A DNA stretch of 41,246 bases, from positions 745 through 41,990 of IMG/VR virus record IMGVR_UViG_3300006615_000042; one strand, given 5' to 3'. Origin of the DNA: a virus. Below are positions 12,001 through 17,637 of the stretch, piece after piece. Numbering within the stretch: position 1 is the first letter of the stretch; the number at the start of each line of letters is the position of its first letter. The notes under the pieces were generated by a model. The model saw only the letters and a program-made list of their open reading frames with translations, ran no database searches and was not told the origin of the DNA. The translations under genes and the position numbers were made by a program.

Positions 12001-13658
12001 TTGAAAGATTAACTCAAATCAGTGCACTGCTGAACCAAGACCAAATCGGACGACAGGTCAGATACAGTGACGGCAGAAGAATGACTGAGCCGTTTGGTTG
12101 TGCTATCAGAACCATAAGAAATGCATCTACAGTCAGAAGAGAATATCCGGGCGACAATGCAGGTAAAGGTATTTCAGAATTAGCAAATGCGCATCGATAC
12201 TACCTAGTGGATTGGTGGGGCAATACTCGTGGAGAAGATGTTCGCAGATTCCCTGTTAGAGGATTTGGTGTTAGGCCATCTTGGGATCCTGAAGATGCTT
12301 ACAAAGACACCAATGTAACTCACAGACCAGCAGCACACGACTTGTTTGGTGGTGACGGAAATGACCGCTACAGTGGTAACGCCAACACTGCCAATAACGA
12401 TGCAAGTAACATGGGTACTGCGGATTGGTTTAACCCAGCCAGCGCTATGCGTGTCGGTGACAGAGGAGATGGAAGAGGTGTTCGCTGGCCTACAGTATTC
12501 AATGAAAGTATGCTCATGGATGTCAGCGAAACGCACGAGGCTACAGGCTTAGTCCTGTCCCATAGCACAGCCGAGCCTGCGTTTGGACAGGGATTGGTTC
12601 GACCAAGTAACGAAATACTACAGCCAAGCGAAATAGATAGAGGTATCAGCGCAAGATTAGACTTGGCTGACGAAGATGGCTTGCTCAAGCCAAGTTCATC
12701 TGTCGGTGAAGGAGTAGAAACTGTAACCGCTGATACTAGATTAGTAGACCCTGTTGCTAGAGATGATATCCGAATGGGATTAGATGTAGATACTATCGCT
12801 GAACTCAATGATGGTGTCAGCAGAGAGTATGTTATCATGTCCACGGAAGCAGCGAGTTTGCACACTGACAGAGAAGTGGGACAGAGAACCAATCTAAGAG
12901 GAGCCATGACTGGTGGCAGTCGCACATTAGGTAATTTCGATCTGACTGCTCTAAACTTCAGCACCAATCCGGTTGCTGGAATCACAAGGTTCTCTAACGC
13001 TCATGCTTATTGGCCTCTAGGTGGCACTTACATCATGGAATGGAGCAGGCATTCAGGCGTATTAGATGTCAAAGGATGGGGGCAGACGGGTGTATCTACT
13101 TCGTCTAACCCATACCAAGATGCTAACCACGACCCTATTATACAGAATACTAACTTCACTGATTCTAAGATAGACTTCTTGTATAGACCTGCTCAAGTAT
13201 TGGACAGTAAACACATACAGTTCTTCAGACCTGCACCTGTAATGAAAACTAGCGCTGACCAAGTTGGCTCTAACTTCTATAGAGCGACAGCCGGAGGCAA
13301 ATATGGACTGTTCACAAGTGATGCGCCAAATGCACTAACAGGCACTCCTAGTAGCCCACCATATGCACCTGTTTATTCGATTACACCCGGTTCTAGCCTA
13401 ACTGTACCAACCAGTCAAGGGCCTAACATTCAGGGTGTCGATGTAACAGGATATGACAAGACTGACATCCGTTCTCCGGTAGCAAGAGTAGTTATGTCTG
13501 AAAACACACTTGAGCACTTCAGAGCAGATGCAAGTCGCAAATCACCTGATGATGAAGAAGGCGATTACAATGTGCAGCCGAGGCACAGCCAAACACTACA
13601 TCCAAAGGGTAGTGATGGGGATGCAAGTTATAATACAGGCGACCATAGCGGGGAGTGA
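3..13658 (+). CDS. Giant virion structural protein (putative tail/adhesin), 5' partial
   Basis: This reading frame is open from the left edge, so the true start is probably outside the window. An in-frame ATG at 96, preceded by GAAGGAGAAGAT, is an alternative start giving 4520 residues. The protein is rich in Gly, Thr, Ser, Asn and Asp and poor in Cys, with no membrane segment seen, as in phage tail fibres and adhesins. Visible modules are a STGILINN...DNEELY domain at 129-350 that recurs in the next gene; three strand motifs of the type I-x-V-x-D-A-S-x-F-P near 1525, 2040 and 10825, each followed by a YTG- or YxY-type strand; and a Gly-rich segment near 7276-7480 (SGYIPGDEVVVQQGG) of a kind common in marine phage virion proteins. 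Asp-rich loops (DHDNDGG near 11450, GGDGNDRYSG near 12350) resemble calcium sites. It heads the plus-strand late block. A virion role is inferred from context and composition; the exact function is unknown. Confidence 0.75.
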   Translation, partial: ANSNLSTKASQFSKVIVSPTHSSSNLEEGEDMVRQSPINRRISTGILINNSGGYAASTTSAMAVDGVDARTIFSNGDTVYRADGKVLGTISATVTENAITIGGGTSVLLQDNEELYKTPITLGQGTTNHSTAVHEVFDIIEHQVLGKKVVLTVQPSDRRRFSQLAKLRSNASMSNSISIEYLVSRGRVLSFDDDDAGNSNLLAYGLVSDIASASVSAKGDGAPDSHIVKEIMPGAPVVTVTLGGPGQGAINTKETWDPSPTARLAWSTRRDCVTSGTAVDTSARTITVTPLNNRTTDLQSWGTYCFPKVGRVYLEMPRTDITEAIRFASAEYASKTGTTFSFASGSHRGTGKFILADGSEADTFTEWVNGVASINIVGGNLHVDDKFLEESLCNDGTTINDRLFQTLDTVQHDYQLGTQYASTRALVEIPLFPDQFFENKVDGIFPGPDNSMKLHIDATHTASNWAPNPVGRRHDSIAPQDPEIFGAFSYTVSSNSHRSGTKITKPFTGITISVEDASIFPISSAAPVTVAGIDGSARYRRAFLPSGEWVLYTGTPDTTNNTITAAAAATAGGNFAMSKNFVKEFAVGVQLTPAPGYQDMTYSPIADNPLLRSAGYEGRRSFYYDRSNVMTQGGNVDYGMKQYVSAVEFRAGPRVNPHLDRIKSGRAKGIVESLNTGLNILYLKDASLFPENVQGVSGYSGYRYRLAYRNASGTLNYAHYEARAGTVFTLNQRDSGFTPSEGDEVTLVDMNASPSTIYPEQKEGVLLNKSWAYPYAPGGLRDGDTVWMNMHYTNPHSIEGLFCKSRGTLNEGKVWTGFNDGQGAMNANPRSSTPLENFLIGNTCVETAENFVQHVNKTIELNYEALGLSATLAPTVAYIDPYQSSDEHARVLLYDVAHDREFIAFQDLWMQVQSGADATKIGAAPATTAGAILHSDTNSGSSLDVASGFPSQSKYLTATTKSQFIEAAYSHKSTWNASTGTILSPHSPDVGTKYTTNSGMPRTNDAVINSDDALLLHQQIDKDSREASTFFDTPDGTRAIPAFLALKGIRSSTLDLSGHEETRLQYLDHWTQMDFVRRLTVDLGEVALRDGVTNIESAALEVVRLINQAGAKNGRTHVKKTAEQHLGKSTGSTHDPAPFWDIKKGFSSHDKGSHMGYVRAHLGRVMLDSNGKEGFSVVIHSTVPGAQGRNFCVWLDNSRAQSPYRPQYLIGHGGRFRNYWCQPDEMTGENMHPAPMPINRFGRPFAPITTLKEFIPPEETLDSFENNLSLGPETVAGSTQKTDAFRENASGRNSNTVINESFETKSPSSTMVDGLRIGTTAKARINFGGLTQAGIPGWAPNTGKWGMGRDGEARFKAIYGNASNAATAMLGSTIYTSSNPTGYIPEEQMKPDNIGDGNLYGFRFTDHIGNNHTIRMVYKECDKPFGNDLTMVPPTFDEEVVIYFDDKDVAQGGFTIGKHMVGTGDVCGEKTPSSPSDAKPYKGNLWNNYPSPSVGIHATCNKAAGTGVTLDVTLTAPYSTGDTLTHPDVLGYLGFPESGVLQLTDDAGTSGDQGITIHYTSRSHYDHDGDTGASNKHYFYGCTGGRAIGDVTDASTNEGMLISPRINFTSVLTDEVIAAAVEFAMNADPTKDGNYFDCTHMFAPDGKTLAEWGVSPKAIKVRSNAKVKTPLNKLFEVSRSKDWGLVEGASSDAIVSSKHTGGLSDSERDDGTRLDVGYIPETVLHITTRYRGTNANTATPILVDNQNNPVDTSTWQRNLRGDNYTSIAGDHIIPKVDSPMIKLGSISSSRLTLASNTYLYSICVPGSDNAQSWGERFTLWLGSDENAEVTSQRDGSDAEIKLTYSAATGTSTNFNNSTISGTEILMRNGDVKSGMKTDGIRRAGSKMSSPFLYFRGGRDSPDHWVPLYFGGGFSGVVMDVNDGTQNDYGDFYTHPYAGGPTGSAGLQNVGEIAGSYALLDTNAMLAMFPGTPYLDDHKGKNNPPLFNQDGILPFDMAKGANSKATGTTYTDGTNTVSVNLPSPIILRFAHPHARYTSSGDTNDQTIYMVFGPGQAFPHNSATFEPQGSNIVTTGNGYSAVPIYIGGSVSDESYLPNQLANGDDSVSGFNRTLAASAHLPRTSFFQKNRLSAFNYDMNWEPTKGFPSLAVHSSSGDTFAQTYDKAFYYEGSLFDVPHLTYPPIAHPFNHAFTDLAGNTLESASHAATKKAFAIWHMDGGYHPGGHFLDNHVNLNPKHPIESLTDTVNGRLTKGDTNKHNVSAFRPCGLLAEAYVAAYGSEEDQVSDQNIVLIDATRVQNAEELGAVISASINTFPGKDPLKAIGGTFLPSMQNAHKQDRYGWVELAVNQYTAQSGSTAASVRVTSTATTLPDYGWLRFSDGTTAGYAPYISQSVSAPNTTFTLGKSPALSTPSVINVAYPGTSGYSTASGLATTGGSGTGLTVEITAVSSGSIDLSGPSGGIVITNAGSGYIPGDEVVVQQGGSSNDARITIDDCVANSNVTDPTNMRDLTIDNTYKAYVWTKAGTHRHNNDNSVTARDHMCQVHYNGLIDAIDRTKPIGAVGWAGEAYSYLNSYTGTQIGSGVYPAGLGAWHPFLGFNPYGAAETCLASSAPVGTGDTATATFSDYCVNGLSSRHLIAITNESELPLIAKADRDGILCSGDWLMAKENGNILHAGTIQWDTGKVHNKSRYVAYANAGPRVEAQMHTGFTRPFDNTDYPATNAAPTDAEWHRTIQSGDMVQANACLHPTGDLYWDESIVKGSNFHEDFGTYGVECIGNSGLKDYLNPAAASSVAMPHPGLFGYYQKRSAARNFSAEHVVWKRMDGGSLTMPAANARGLGAVPWVKRKDGGSYKLVGEKVLGNVRFSFESTNSAMFPVIQAQELAHPQLAEQHPIEIKNALMIPNEEMQFQSMTVVDDTGQEHRLEGGSPLGTVIMDFRHVSDREIQGLAPALAGTGVSPNMKIRLPNPDEIPGNIIVRPGFDRIQAYQNETIGSGGLQHPSQPVQHIKEIFDNTYAGPRLWPTWENNGWEHLSQDLTDVSIDKHEHRLNFPASTSEGWLDHTDNKPLSTSYEPHDRSLYFHVTKMGVSMTHRDDVDELVYSSYSGTEITVTSTPETATWTDSNELSGGRYFLRVYDPTTDKGVIASYTGVGTNKFTGVVYSPDFVEFVTGKTGLKVVPSYYMPAGSTRIFASRRLRDHSEYSGASPDMKITDWFTLYGALPANTGAMSRPSTAHDNLTKPKMTPMPVPRMGHHYVNPTMALMPGHYAHPAYQRLYQLNQSCRTSNNDFAINSLIGTNEGTRTSTTATTTTHEPGRDPYIYFSGPTAAFSPSDIHGGGFTLLTETKVKYEGYGIAASVGDAGSKNAAGGHELVLEAAGTYTLNNHFPDPMEVGAYQIVIQPNLFKQQLKGFHANGPATDVPDGSVVELTGQQVNTVIAIEQDISTNGAHTLILSEAIMADVRGCEVIINEVILDIEPDSGSHFANIPSLGLYNPLGVQETTSPSLSRRSLPYKPGMFSSATPGYTVTIPWWGILHKDGATASGANKFKHLEWHKPDNYYEFCRMSYGCVGAQITIAGYPTSFMDIYEVHRRNRSLNPTCVVLSDNQGGSTITVDNNDLFPVEPYYGEQLEYTKNGITYTATYGNRTGTLAHATLGASTTFESVTGSAEFWANLNGDSDTGDNTVLKLTRPYNTYASDSIYKDVKSSIATRLFPPKQLEERFGKSLVDGTGDTNSLHLPDAYLCMWHPNLGRPFTWYSDTATGGTRNFYDKTGVADTPVDKKPYNHLPEHFETIHYHDFNYVASKGPFGFAMKWVAPPHDHDNDGGTALSHDGSIYTAAQIDALVDGSGTLNHQGGTDSSEKYNFAGFWPGGSHGGGAVSRLESYATALIGWGGETHGMECGGFDDDTGIRTRTYAELTTASGGVARNNCFGFRFGVRQAYNRPRWANYVRGWLEVANPNALLGYYHGPFVQQDTKSSGWDYVGTDTGSQSDITFNATYIGILERLTQISALLNQDQIGRQVRYSDGRRMTEPFGCAIRTIRNASTVRREYPGDNAGKGISELANAHRYYLVDWWGNTRGEDVRRFPVRGFGVRPSWDPEDAYKDTNVTHRPAAHDLFGGDGNDRYSGNANTANNDASNMGTADWFNPASAMRVGDRGDGRGVRWPTVFNESMLMDVSETHEATGLVLSHSTAEPAFGQGLVRPSNEILQPSEIDRGISARLDLADEDGLLKPSSSVGEGVETVTADTRLVDPVARDDIRMGLDVDTIAELNDGVSREYVIMSTEAASLHTDREVGQRTNLRGAMTGGSRTLGNFDLTALNFSTNPVAGITRFSNAHAYWPLGGTYIMEWSRHSGVLDVKGWGQTGVSTSSNPYQDANHDPIIQNTNFTDSKIDFLYRPAQVLDSKHIQFFRPAPVMKTSADQVGSNFYRATAGGKYGLFTSDAPNALTGTPSSPPYAPVYSITPGSSLTVPTSQGPNIQGVDVTGYDKTDIRSPVARVVMSENTLEHFRADASRKSPDDEEGDYNVQPRHSQTLHPKGSDGDASYNTGDHSGE
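129..350 (+). repeat. Copy 1 of a structural module shared with 15005-15244
   Basis: The encoded segment of about 74 residues starts STGILINNSGGYA, contains an ADGKVLG strand and ends DNEELY. The copy at 15005-15244 starts STGILINNGGGYA, contains an ANGNLLG strand and ends NNEELF. Both also share a DG-x-x-A-x-x-IF step. The match is at protein level. Confidence 0.75.
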
Positions 13659-13660
13659 AG

Positions 13661-15337
13661 ATGGCACTAGGTAAGAATCTCGCAACTGGTCGTGCTGATG
13701 CAGCACAGAATACAATTATGAAAGTTGTGCGTAAGCCTAAGTTTGTAGATAATGGTGTCCGACATGGAGAGTACACTAAACAACAAAGTGGATTCTTAGT
13801 AAAGGCACCCACATCTAGTGACTTCATGCCTACTCACGATCGAAAGTACTCTCTAATTGAAGAAGAAGACACCATTAGGCTAAGTCATAACATTAGTGAC
13901 GGGCATAGATATACAGGTAACATTTTCGTTAACAAAGAAAAGGTCAATAAAGAAACCAATGCTACTTTACCCCCTCTAATCATAGGTGCCGATAACCCTA
14001 ACCAAGCCTTAGTGCCAGCGTCTATAGAGGCTAGTACCAAAGGTTCACGCTACCGCCTTGGAAATCTAAAAGGCGCAGAATTAAAACAAATTGGTTTTAC
14101 CGACAAAAGGGTACGGATTGGACAGAAAGCAAATGTAGGTTTGCGTACAACGGATTTAGTCAGTCGTATAGCAAAGGCCAGTACTAGTTCAATCAACGGG
14201 TTGACTATTAAAAATCCAAGTGGCACATTCGTAGCACAGGACTTTTACGGAGTAGACGGTATCAGCGCAATGCGCTTTTTAGCAAAGCATGATGGCTATA
14301 ATACTAGTACCGATCAATTCGGCAACATACATTATTCTCACCAGCGTAAGCATGGTCGTGAACACCGCATTACTAACACAATGGTCAGTGAAGGGGAAGT
14401 TGAAACTGAGGGGAAAAGTACACTCAATCGTGTAGTAGTCCGGGGAAAAGCCCGTGCTAATAATGACCAAAATGTAGTACAGGTTGACGACTTTGGTCCT
14501 CAAAAAGACACTGTGAATGAGATTCCGGGTGGTATTTATGCCCCTACTGCTGTAACTAAGGCCAGTGCTAAAATGATTGGTCGTAGGTTACTTTCTATGG
14601 CAAAGAAAGCAGAGGGTAATAAGAAACTAAAAGGTACATTGCTATCGAGTAAAGTACAACCGGGAGACATTGTATCATATGACACTTTAACATCTTCAGA
14701 ACGCAAAGTAGTTTTGTCTACTAGGCATCATCTTACAGAGCGTAAATCAGATATTGACATTAACTCAGTTGAAGGCTCTATAGAAGACATTTTGCAACGA
14801 TTCCAAGAAGTAGACATCAGTTCTAGCACAGGTGATAACGAAGAGAGAAATCGCCAATACAATAAGGAAGAGTTTGCTACTGCATTTGGCTTTAATGTTA
14901 GAATTGCATGGCGTGTTGAAACTCGCAGAGTTAAAGATCCAACCGGCGGTATGACAATTGGAGTAGCCAACAGAAACACAGTACACGGTAGAATGCATTT
15001 AGTGTCAACTGGTATATTGATTAACAATGGTGGTGGCTATGCAATAGGAACGACTACATTTGCGACTGATGGTACCAATGCAGACTCGATATTTACATCG
15101 GGTGTCATCAGTGCAGGTAAAGCAGACGCATTTGTTTACAAGGCTAATGGAAACCTACTAGGTAAGGCCCAATCGGCTACTGCTAGCCAAATTGTACTTA
15201 CTAAGGCATCGCCTTATGCAGTTGAAAATAATGAAGAGTTGTTTTTAATCTCTATAGATACATTACCTGAGTCTGCAAACGACCATCTGAAGATAAAGAT
15301 GAACAAAGGCACATTCTCAAACAGAAGGAGGGGCTGA
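13661..15337 (+). CDS. Tail/baseplate hub-like structural protein
   Basis: This is a 558-residue protein. I prefer the ATG at 13661, because GGGGAG ends 5 bases upstream; a GTG at 13655 overlaps the stop of the giant gene and would add two residues. The middle resembles the hub proteins of contractile and siphophage tails (gpD/XkdQ type): a segment around residues 195-232 reading roughly SAMRFLAKHDGY...GNIHYSH, then a VVVRGKA strand, then an Ala-rich helix (SAKMIGRRLLSMAKK) and a QPGDIVSYDTL strand near 335-345. This similarity is by pattern only. The last 110 residues (from about 449) carry the STGILINN...NNEELF module also present at the visible start of the giant protein. The protein ends in a basic tail, SNRRRG. 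It sits between the giant protein and other tail-like genes, which supports a place in the tail tip. Another structural role is possible. Confidence 0.6.
   Translation: MALGKNLATGRADAAQNTIMKVVRKPKFVDNGVRHGEYTKQQSGFLVKAPTSSDFMPTHDRKYSLIEEEDTIRLSHNISDGHRYTGNIFVNKEKVNKETNATLPPLIIGADNPNQALVPASIEASTKGSRYRLGNLKGAELKQIGFTDKRVRIGQKANVGLRTTDLVSRIAKASTSSINGLTIKNPSGTFVAQDFYGVDGISAMRFLAKHDGYNTSTDQFGNIHYSHQRKHGREHRITNTMVSEGEVETEGKSTLNRVVVRGKARANNDQNVVQVDDFGPQKDTVNEIPGGIYAPTAVTKASAKMIGRRLLSMAKKAEGNKKLKGTLLSSKVQPGDIVSYDTLTSSERKVVLSTRHHLTERKSDIDINSVEGSIEDILQRFQEVDISSSTGDNEERNRQYNKEEFATAFGFNVRIAWRVETRRVKDPTGGMTIGVANRNTVHGRMHLVSTGILINNGGGYAIGTTTFATDGTNADSIFTSGVISAGKADAFVYKANGNLLGKAQSATASQIVLTKASPYAVENNEELFLISIDTLPESANDHLKIKMNKGTFSNRRRG
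15005..15244 (+). repeat. Copy 2 of the STGILINN structural module
   Basis: This is the C-terminal module of the hub-like protein, about 80 residues, matching the module at 129-350 in its opening, middle and closing strands. It is slightly longer through an insertion around VISAGKADAF. Confidence 0.75.
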
Positions 15338-15338
15338 T

Positions 15339-15695
15339 ATGCCATTATTAAATGAAGCAAATAGATTTATGATAGACACGCTAAAGGCGAGAATAAACGA
15401 AGTAGTATTCGGTTTTGGAGGAACACTAGCAACACAGGATGATACAGGGGCCGCTCAACCGGCGATTGTAGTTACACCTACCGTGAGGGTATTGGACGAT
15501 CATAGTCTATCCGTTGAAGCCAAAATACCACTTAGTAGTTCATTCAATAATACACTAAAAGAAGTAGTAATACAATACAAGAACCCTAGCGATGCGACAG
15601 ATGTTACTGCCATAGCAAGGTACACATACGACTCAATTACTAAGACTAACGATAACGAAATCGTTTTCTCAGCAATTATTGAGGTGAATTCATGA
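15339..15695 (+). CDS. Small virion-associated protein, probably tail
   Basis: A 118-residue protein with a very good ribosome-binding site (AGAAGGAGGGGCTGAT before the ATG), starting one base after the stop of the hub-like gene. After an N-terminal helix (NEANRFMIDTLKARINEVVFG) it appears all-beta: VVTPTVRVLDDHSLSVEAKIP, then LKEVVIQYKNPSDATDVTAIARYTY and EIVFSAIIEVNS. This layout resembles small phage tail-completion or fibre-base proteins, but I do not recognise a named family. It overlaps the following tail-fibre-like gene by 4 bases (ATGA), so the two are probably translated together. A virion role is inferred from position only. Confidence 0.7.
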   Translation: MPLLNEANRFMIDTLKARINEVVFGFGGTLATQDDTGAAQPAIVVTPTVRVLDDHSLSVEAKIPLSSSFNNTLKEVVIQYKNPSDATDVTAIARYTYDSITKTNDNEIVFSAIIEVNS

Positions 15696-16888
15696 CGAAT
15701 CCAAAAGCAGGGCATACAAGCGCAGCCGGAATGAGCACTAGTGCTGAAGGGCTAAGAGATGGAGATGGACTATCATCTCCGAGTTTAACTAACCCATATG
15801 AAGGCATACATGGTAACGGTATTATTCGATTATTGGATAGTGCTGTCGGTGATAGTAACAGGAATGCTATTTCTGCTGCAACTCCGGGTTATATCGAAAC
15901 GGCATCATCAGGTGTAGTCACTATTCATGGAGGATGGTGTGTACTTGACGGAGCACTGTACAAGTTTGCTGGAGGAATTGGTGCTACTCAACAAATCACG
16001 ATCGGTGCTACCGGTACTGCTAATTTCAATGGTGAGTTGCCAGCCGTACCCACTGCTACCAGCGATGTATTTGTTGTAATCTACATCTGCTCTGATAGCG
16101 GCACTACTACTAGAATAAGGTACGAAGTAGGTACTCCAGTAGCCCCTAGTGTAGGTACGCCACTCATACCTGCTGGCTTTTTGACTAATCCAGCCATCGG
16201 CAATACTCGTAAGAATCATCAATCGATTGTACTAGGTGTATTGCGCTATACAATGACAGCAGGGGCTGCAAATGTGACCGCTTCTTTGAACGCCACACCT
16301 ATATTGCACGATAGAAGGGTTTTCATCAGAACCAGTCCTATGTATCTTCAGCACATGTCTAAGGGTACTAGGACTATGGGTACAGGTGGTACTGATTTGG
16401 GTCATACTAATAACAAGATTACTCATCATACCGATCTTGCGGCAATGTACGGCTCTCCTGAAAGTAGCGATTTGACTAATAGTGAATTTGGTGCTATTTG
16501 GCAAAGCCATACTGCAGATTCAAACGCTATGCTCTTTTATGCAGCATCTAATACACTAACTGGTACTAAGGCCATGCACACTCATAGGTTAGGGCCTGAT
16601 GAAGTTAAGATAATAACTGCTAATACCAGTTTCACCTTCGATCAAGCGAACATATGGCTAGTGAATCCCAACGGGGGTAGCGCACACGCTACGCTTACAC
16701 CTAGTGGTACATTCCCTCCGGGTCATGTGATTGAAATTAGAAACATATCTACCAGTGGCTCTTACAATACGGTATTCAACGCTAAGACAGACAATGCTAG
16801 CGCTGCCAATATCAACATAGCCAATGGTAAGTATGCTAGATTCGCATACGATGGCACCGATTGGCACTTGCTAATACTACAGGCTTGA
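15692..16888 (+). CDS. Tail-fibre-like / receptor-binding candidate protein
   Basis: A 398-residue Gly/Ser/Thr-rich protein with GAGGTGAATTC upstream of its ATG. The N-terminal third has the segment VVTIHGGWCVLDGALYKF (near residues 73-91), a strand-turn motif often seen in phage fibres and baseplate wedge proteins. The middle (about 195-300) is rich in His and Thr. The C-terminal 80 residues run LTPSGTFPPGHVIEIRN...ANGKYARFAYDGTDWHLLI, a typical C-terminal fibre domain: a strand ending in IEIRN, then NGKYARF, and a final DGTDWHLL strand. It overlaps the upstream gene by 4 bases and ends 4 bases before a small zinc-ribbon gene. The call as a fibre or receptor-binding protein is an inference from these motifs and the late-block position. 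Confidence 0.65.
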   Translation: MTNPKAGHTSAAGMSTSAEGLRDGDGLSSPSLTNPYEGIHGNGIIRLLDSAVGDSNRNAISAATPGYIETASSGVVTIHGGWCVLDGALYKFAGGIGATQQITIGATGTANFNGELPAVPTATSDVFVVIYICSDSGTTTRIRYEVGTPVAPSVGTPLIPAGFLTNPAIGNTRKNHQSIVLGVLRYTMTAGAANVTASLNATPILHDRRVFIRTSPMYLQHMSKGTRTMGTGGTDLGHTNNKITHHTDLAAMYGSPESSDLTNSEFGAIWQSHTADSNAMLFYAASNTLTGTKAMHTHRLGPDEVKIITANTSFTFDQANIWLVNPNGGSAHATLTPSGTFPPGHVIEIRNISTSGSYNTVFNAKTDNASAANINIANGKYARFAYDGTDWHLLILQA

Positions 16889-16892
16889 TACT

Positions 16893-17132
16893 ATGGGTAA
16901 ATTACTTACTGAATTGCAGATAGAATGCGTCAATTGTAACGAGAAAAGCATTCCCCTTGTAATTAGAGGCGTTTACTTTTCCGGCAAAGGTACGACAATT
17001 CAGGAATGTCCGATTTGCGGGCATATGTCCAAATTGGGTGAAAAGTCGCTACCCAAATCTAAGTCTAGCAAGGCCCGCAGGTTTCCCTACGGGCGCTTTG
17101 CTAGAGAATTAGTTACTGCTTCTAGGCAATAG
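16893..17132 (+). CDS. Small zinc-ribbon protein
   Basis: A 79-residue protein with two CxxC pairs about 26 residues apart (ECVNCN near 11-16 and ECPICGH near 37-43), separated by beta-strand-like sequence, which is the layout of a treble-clef or zinc-ribbon domain. The C-terminal half is basic (PKSKSSKARRFPYGRFAR), suggesting nucleic-acid contact. It is the last gene of the plus-strand block and its final 11 bases overlap the end of the opposing gene. The codons for ARRFPYG contain a strong hairpin (17073-17094). The function is unknown. Confidence 0.6.
   Translation: MGKLLTELQIECVNCNEKSIPLVIRGVYFSGKGTTIQECPICGHMSKLGEKSLPKSKSSKARRFPYGRFARELVTASRQ
17073..17094. terminator. Hairpin at the convergent gene ends
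   Basis: GCCCG (17073-17077) pairs with CGGGC (17090-17094); inside, AGG pairs with CCT around a TTTC loop, with one C/A mismatch. It lies within the end of the plus-strand zinc-ribbon gene, about 30-50 bases before the convergent stops, with no long T-run after it. A role in ending transcription from either side is an inference. Confidence 0.3.
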
Positions 17133-17559
17133 GTACTCGTTCCATTATTCCACCACTGGGATATTTGCCCGACAGCATCAATTCAGGGTTTACTTTACAT
17201 AATTTTAACAAATAAAGCATGCTTTCCATACAATATGCAGTATCATTTTTATTATTAAATTGCTCAGTTTGAGCGTGGTGTGCTAATAAGTGCATTAGAA
17301 AGGCTACATCATCATCAAAGAATGATGAGGCTAATGCGACATAATCACCAAAGTATGCTCCTTCTCCCTTATCTTTATCATAGCCGTTTTCAGGTATAGA
17401 CTTAGCATGTTCTAAGTCATCAATTGCAGTGGCAATCATATCATCTAATTGCTTTGATTGCTGCTCTATGACAGGTAGTGACAAATACTGTGCTAGTGCC
17501 TCGTCACTGGCTGTTTGTTCGTTATTCTCGCTCTCCTTGTTATGGTCTTTCTCCGCCAT
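17122..17559 (-). CDS. Uncharacterised acidic helical protein
   Basis: A 145-residue protein of unknown function. The first 25 residues are polar and disordered-looking (AEKDHNKESENNEQTASDE). The rest is mainly helical, with a His-containing segment FLMHLLAHHAQTEQF and a C-terminal helix YCMESMLYLLKLCKVNPELML. It is the last gene of the minus-strand block, downstream of the chaperonin with a 78-base gap. Only a weak AAAGGT lies before the ATG, unlike most genes here. Its stop overlaps the end of the plus-strand block by 11 bases. It may have its own promoter in the gap. Confidence 0.65.
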   Translation of the reverse strand: MAEKDHNKESENNEQTASDEALAQYLSLPVIEQQSKQLDDMIATAIDDLEHAKSIPENGYDKDKGEGAYFGDYVALASSFFDDDVAFLMHLLAHHAQTEQFNNKNDTAYCMESMLYLLKLCKVNPELMLSGKYPSGGIMERVPIA

Positions 17560-17637
17560 ACCTTTTGGTATACCATACCATAGTTAAAGGTGCTGAGGAT
17601 AAAATTATGAAAATACTCACCCGTACAGCGTTTAGGA
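17560..17637 (-). promoter_or_regulatory. Possible promoter/operator gap between chaperonin and last minus gene
   Basis: This 78-base stretch is one of only two real gaps in the minus block. It contains the perfect 10-bp palindrome TGGTATACCA and, in the minus direction, two AT-rich candidates for an archaeal TATA box: TTTAACTAT about 29 bases before the ATG and TTTTCATAATTTTATCC further upstream. With no strong ribosome-binding site before the ATG at 17559, a near-leaderless transcript is conceivable. No other gene is seen in it. Confidence 0.3.
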
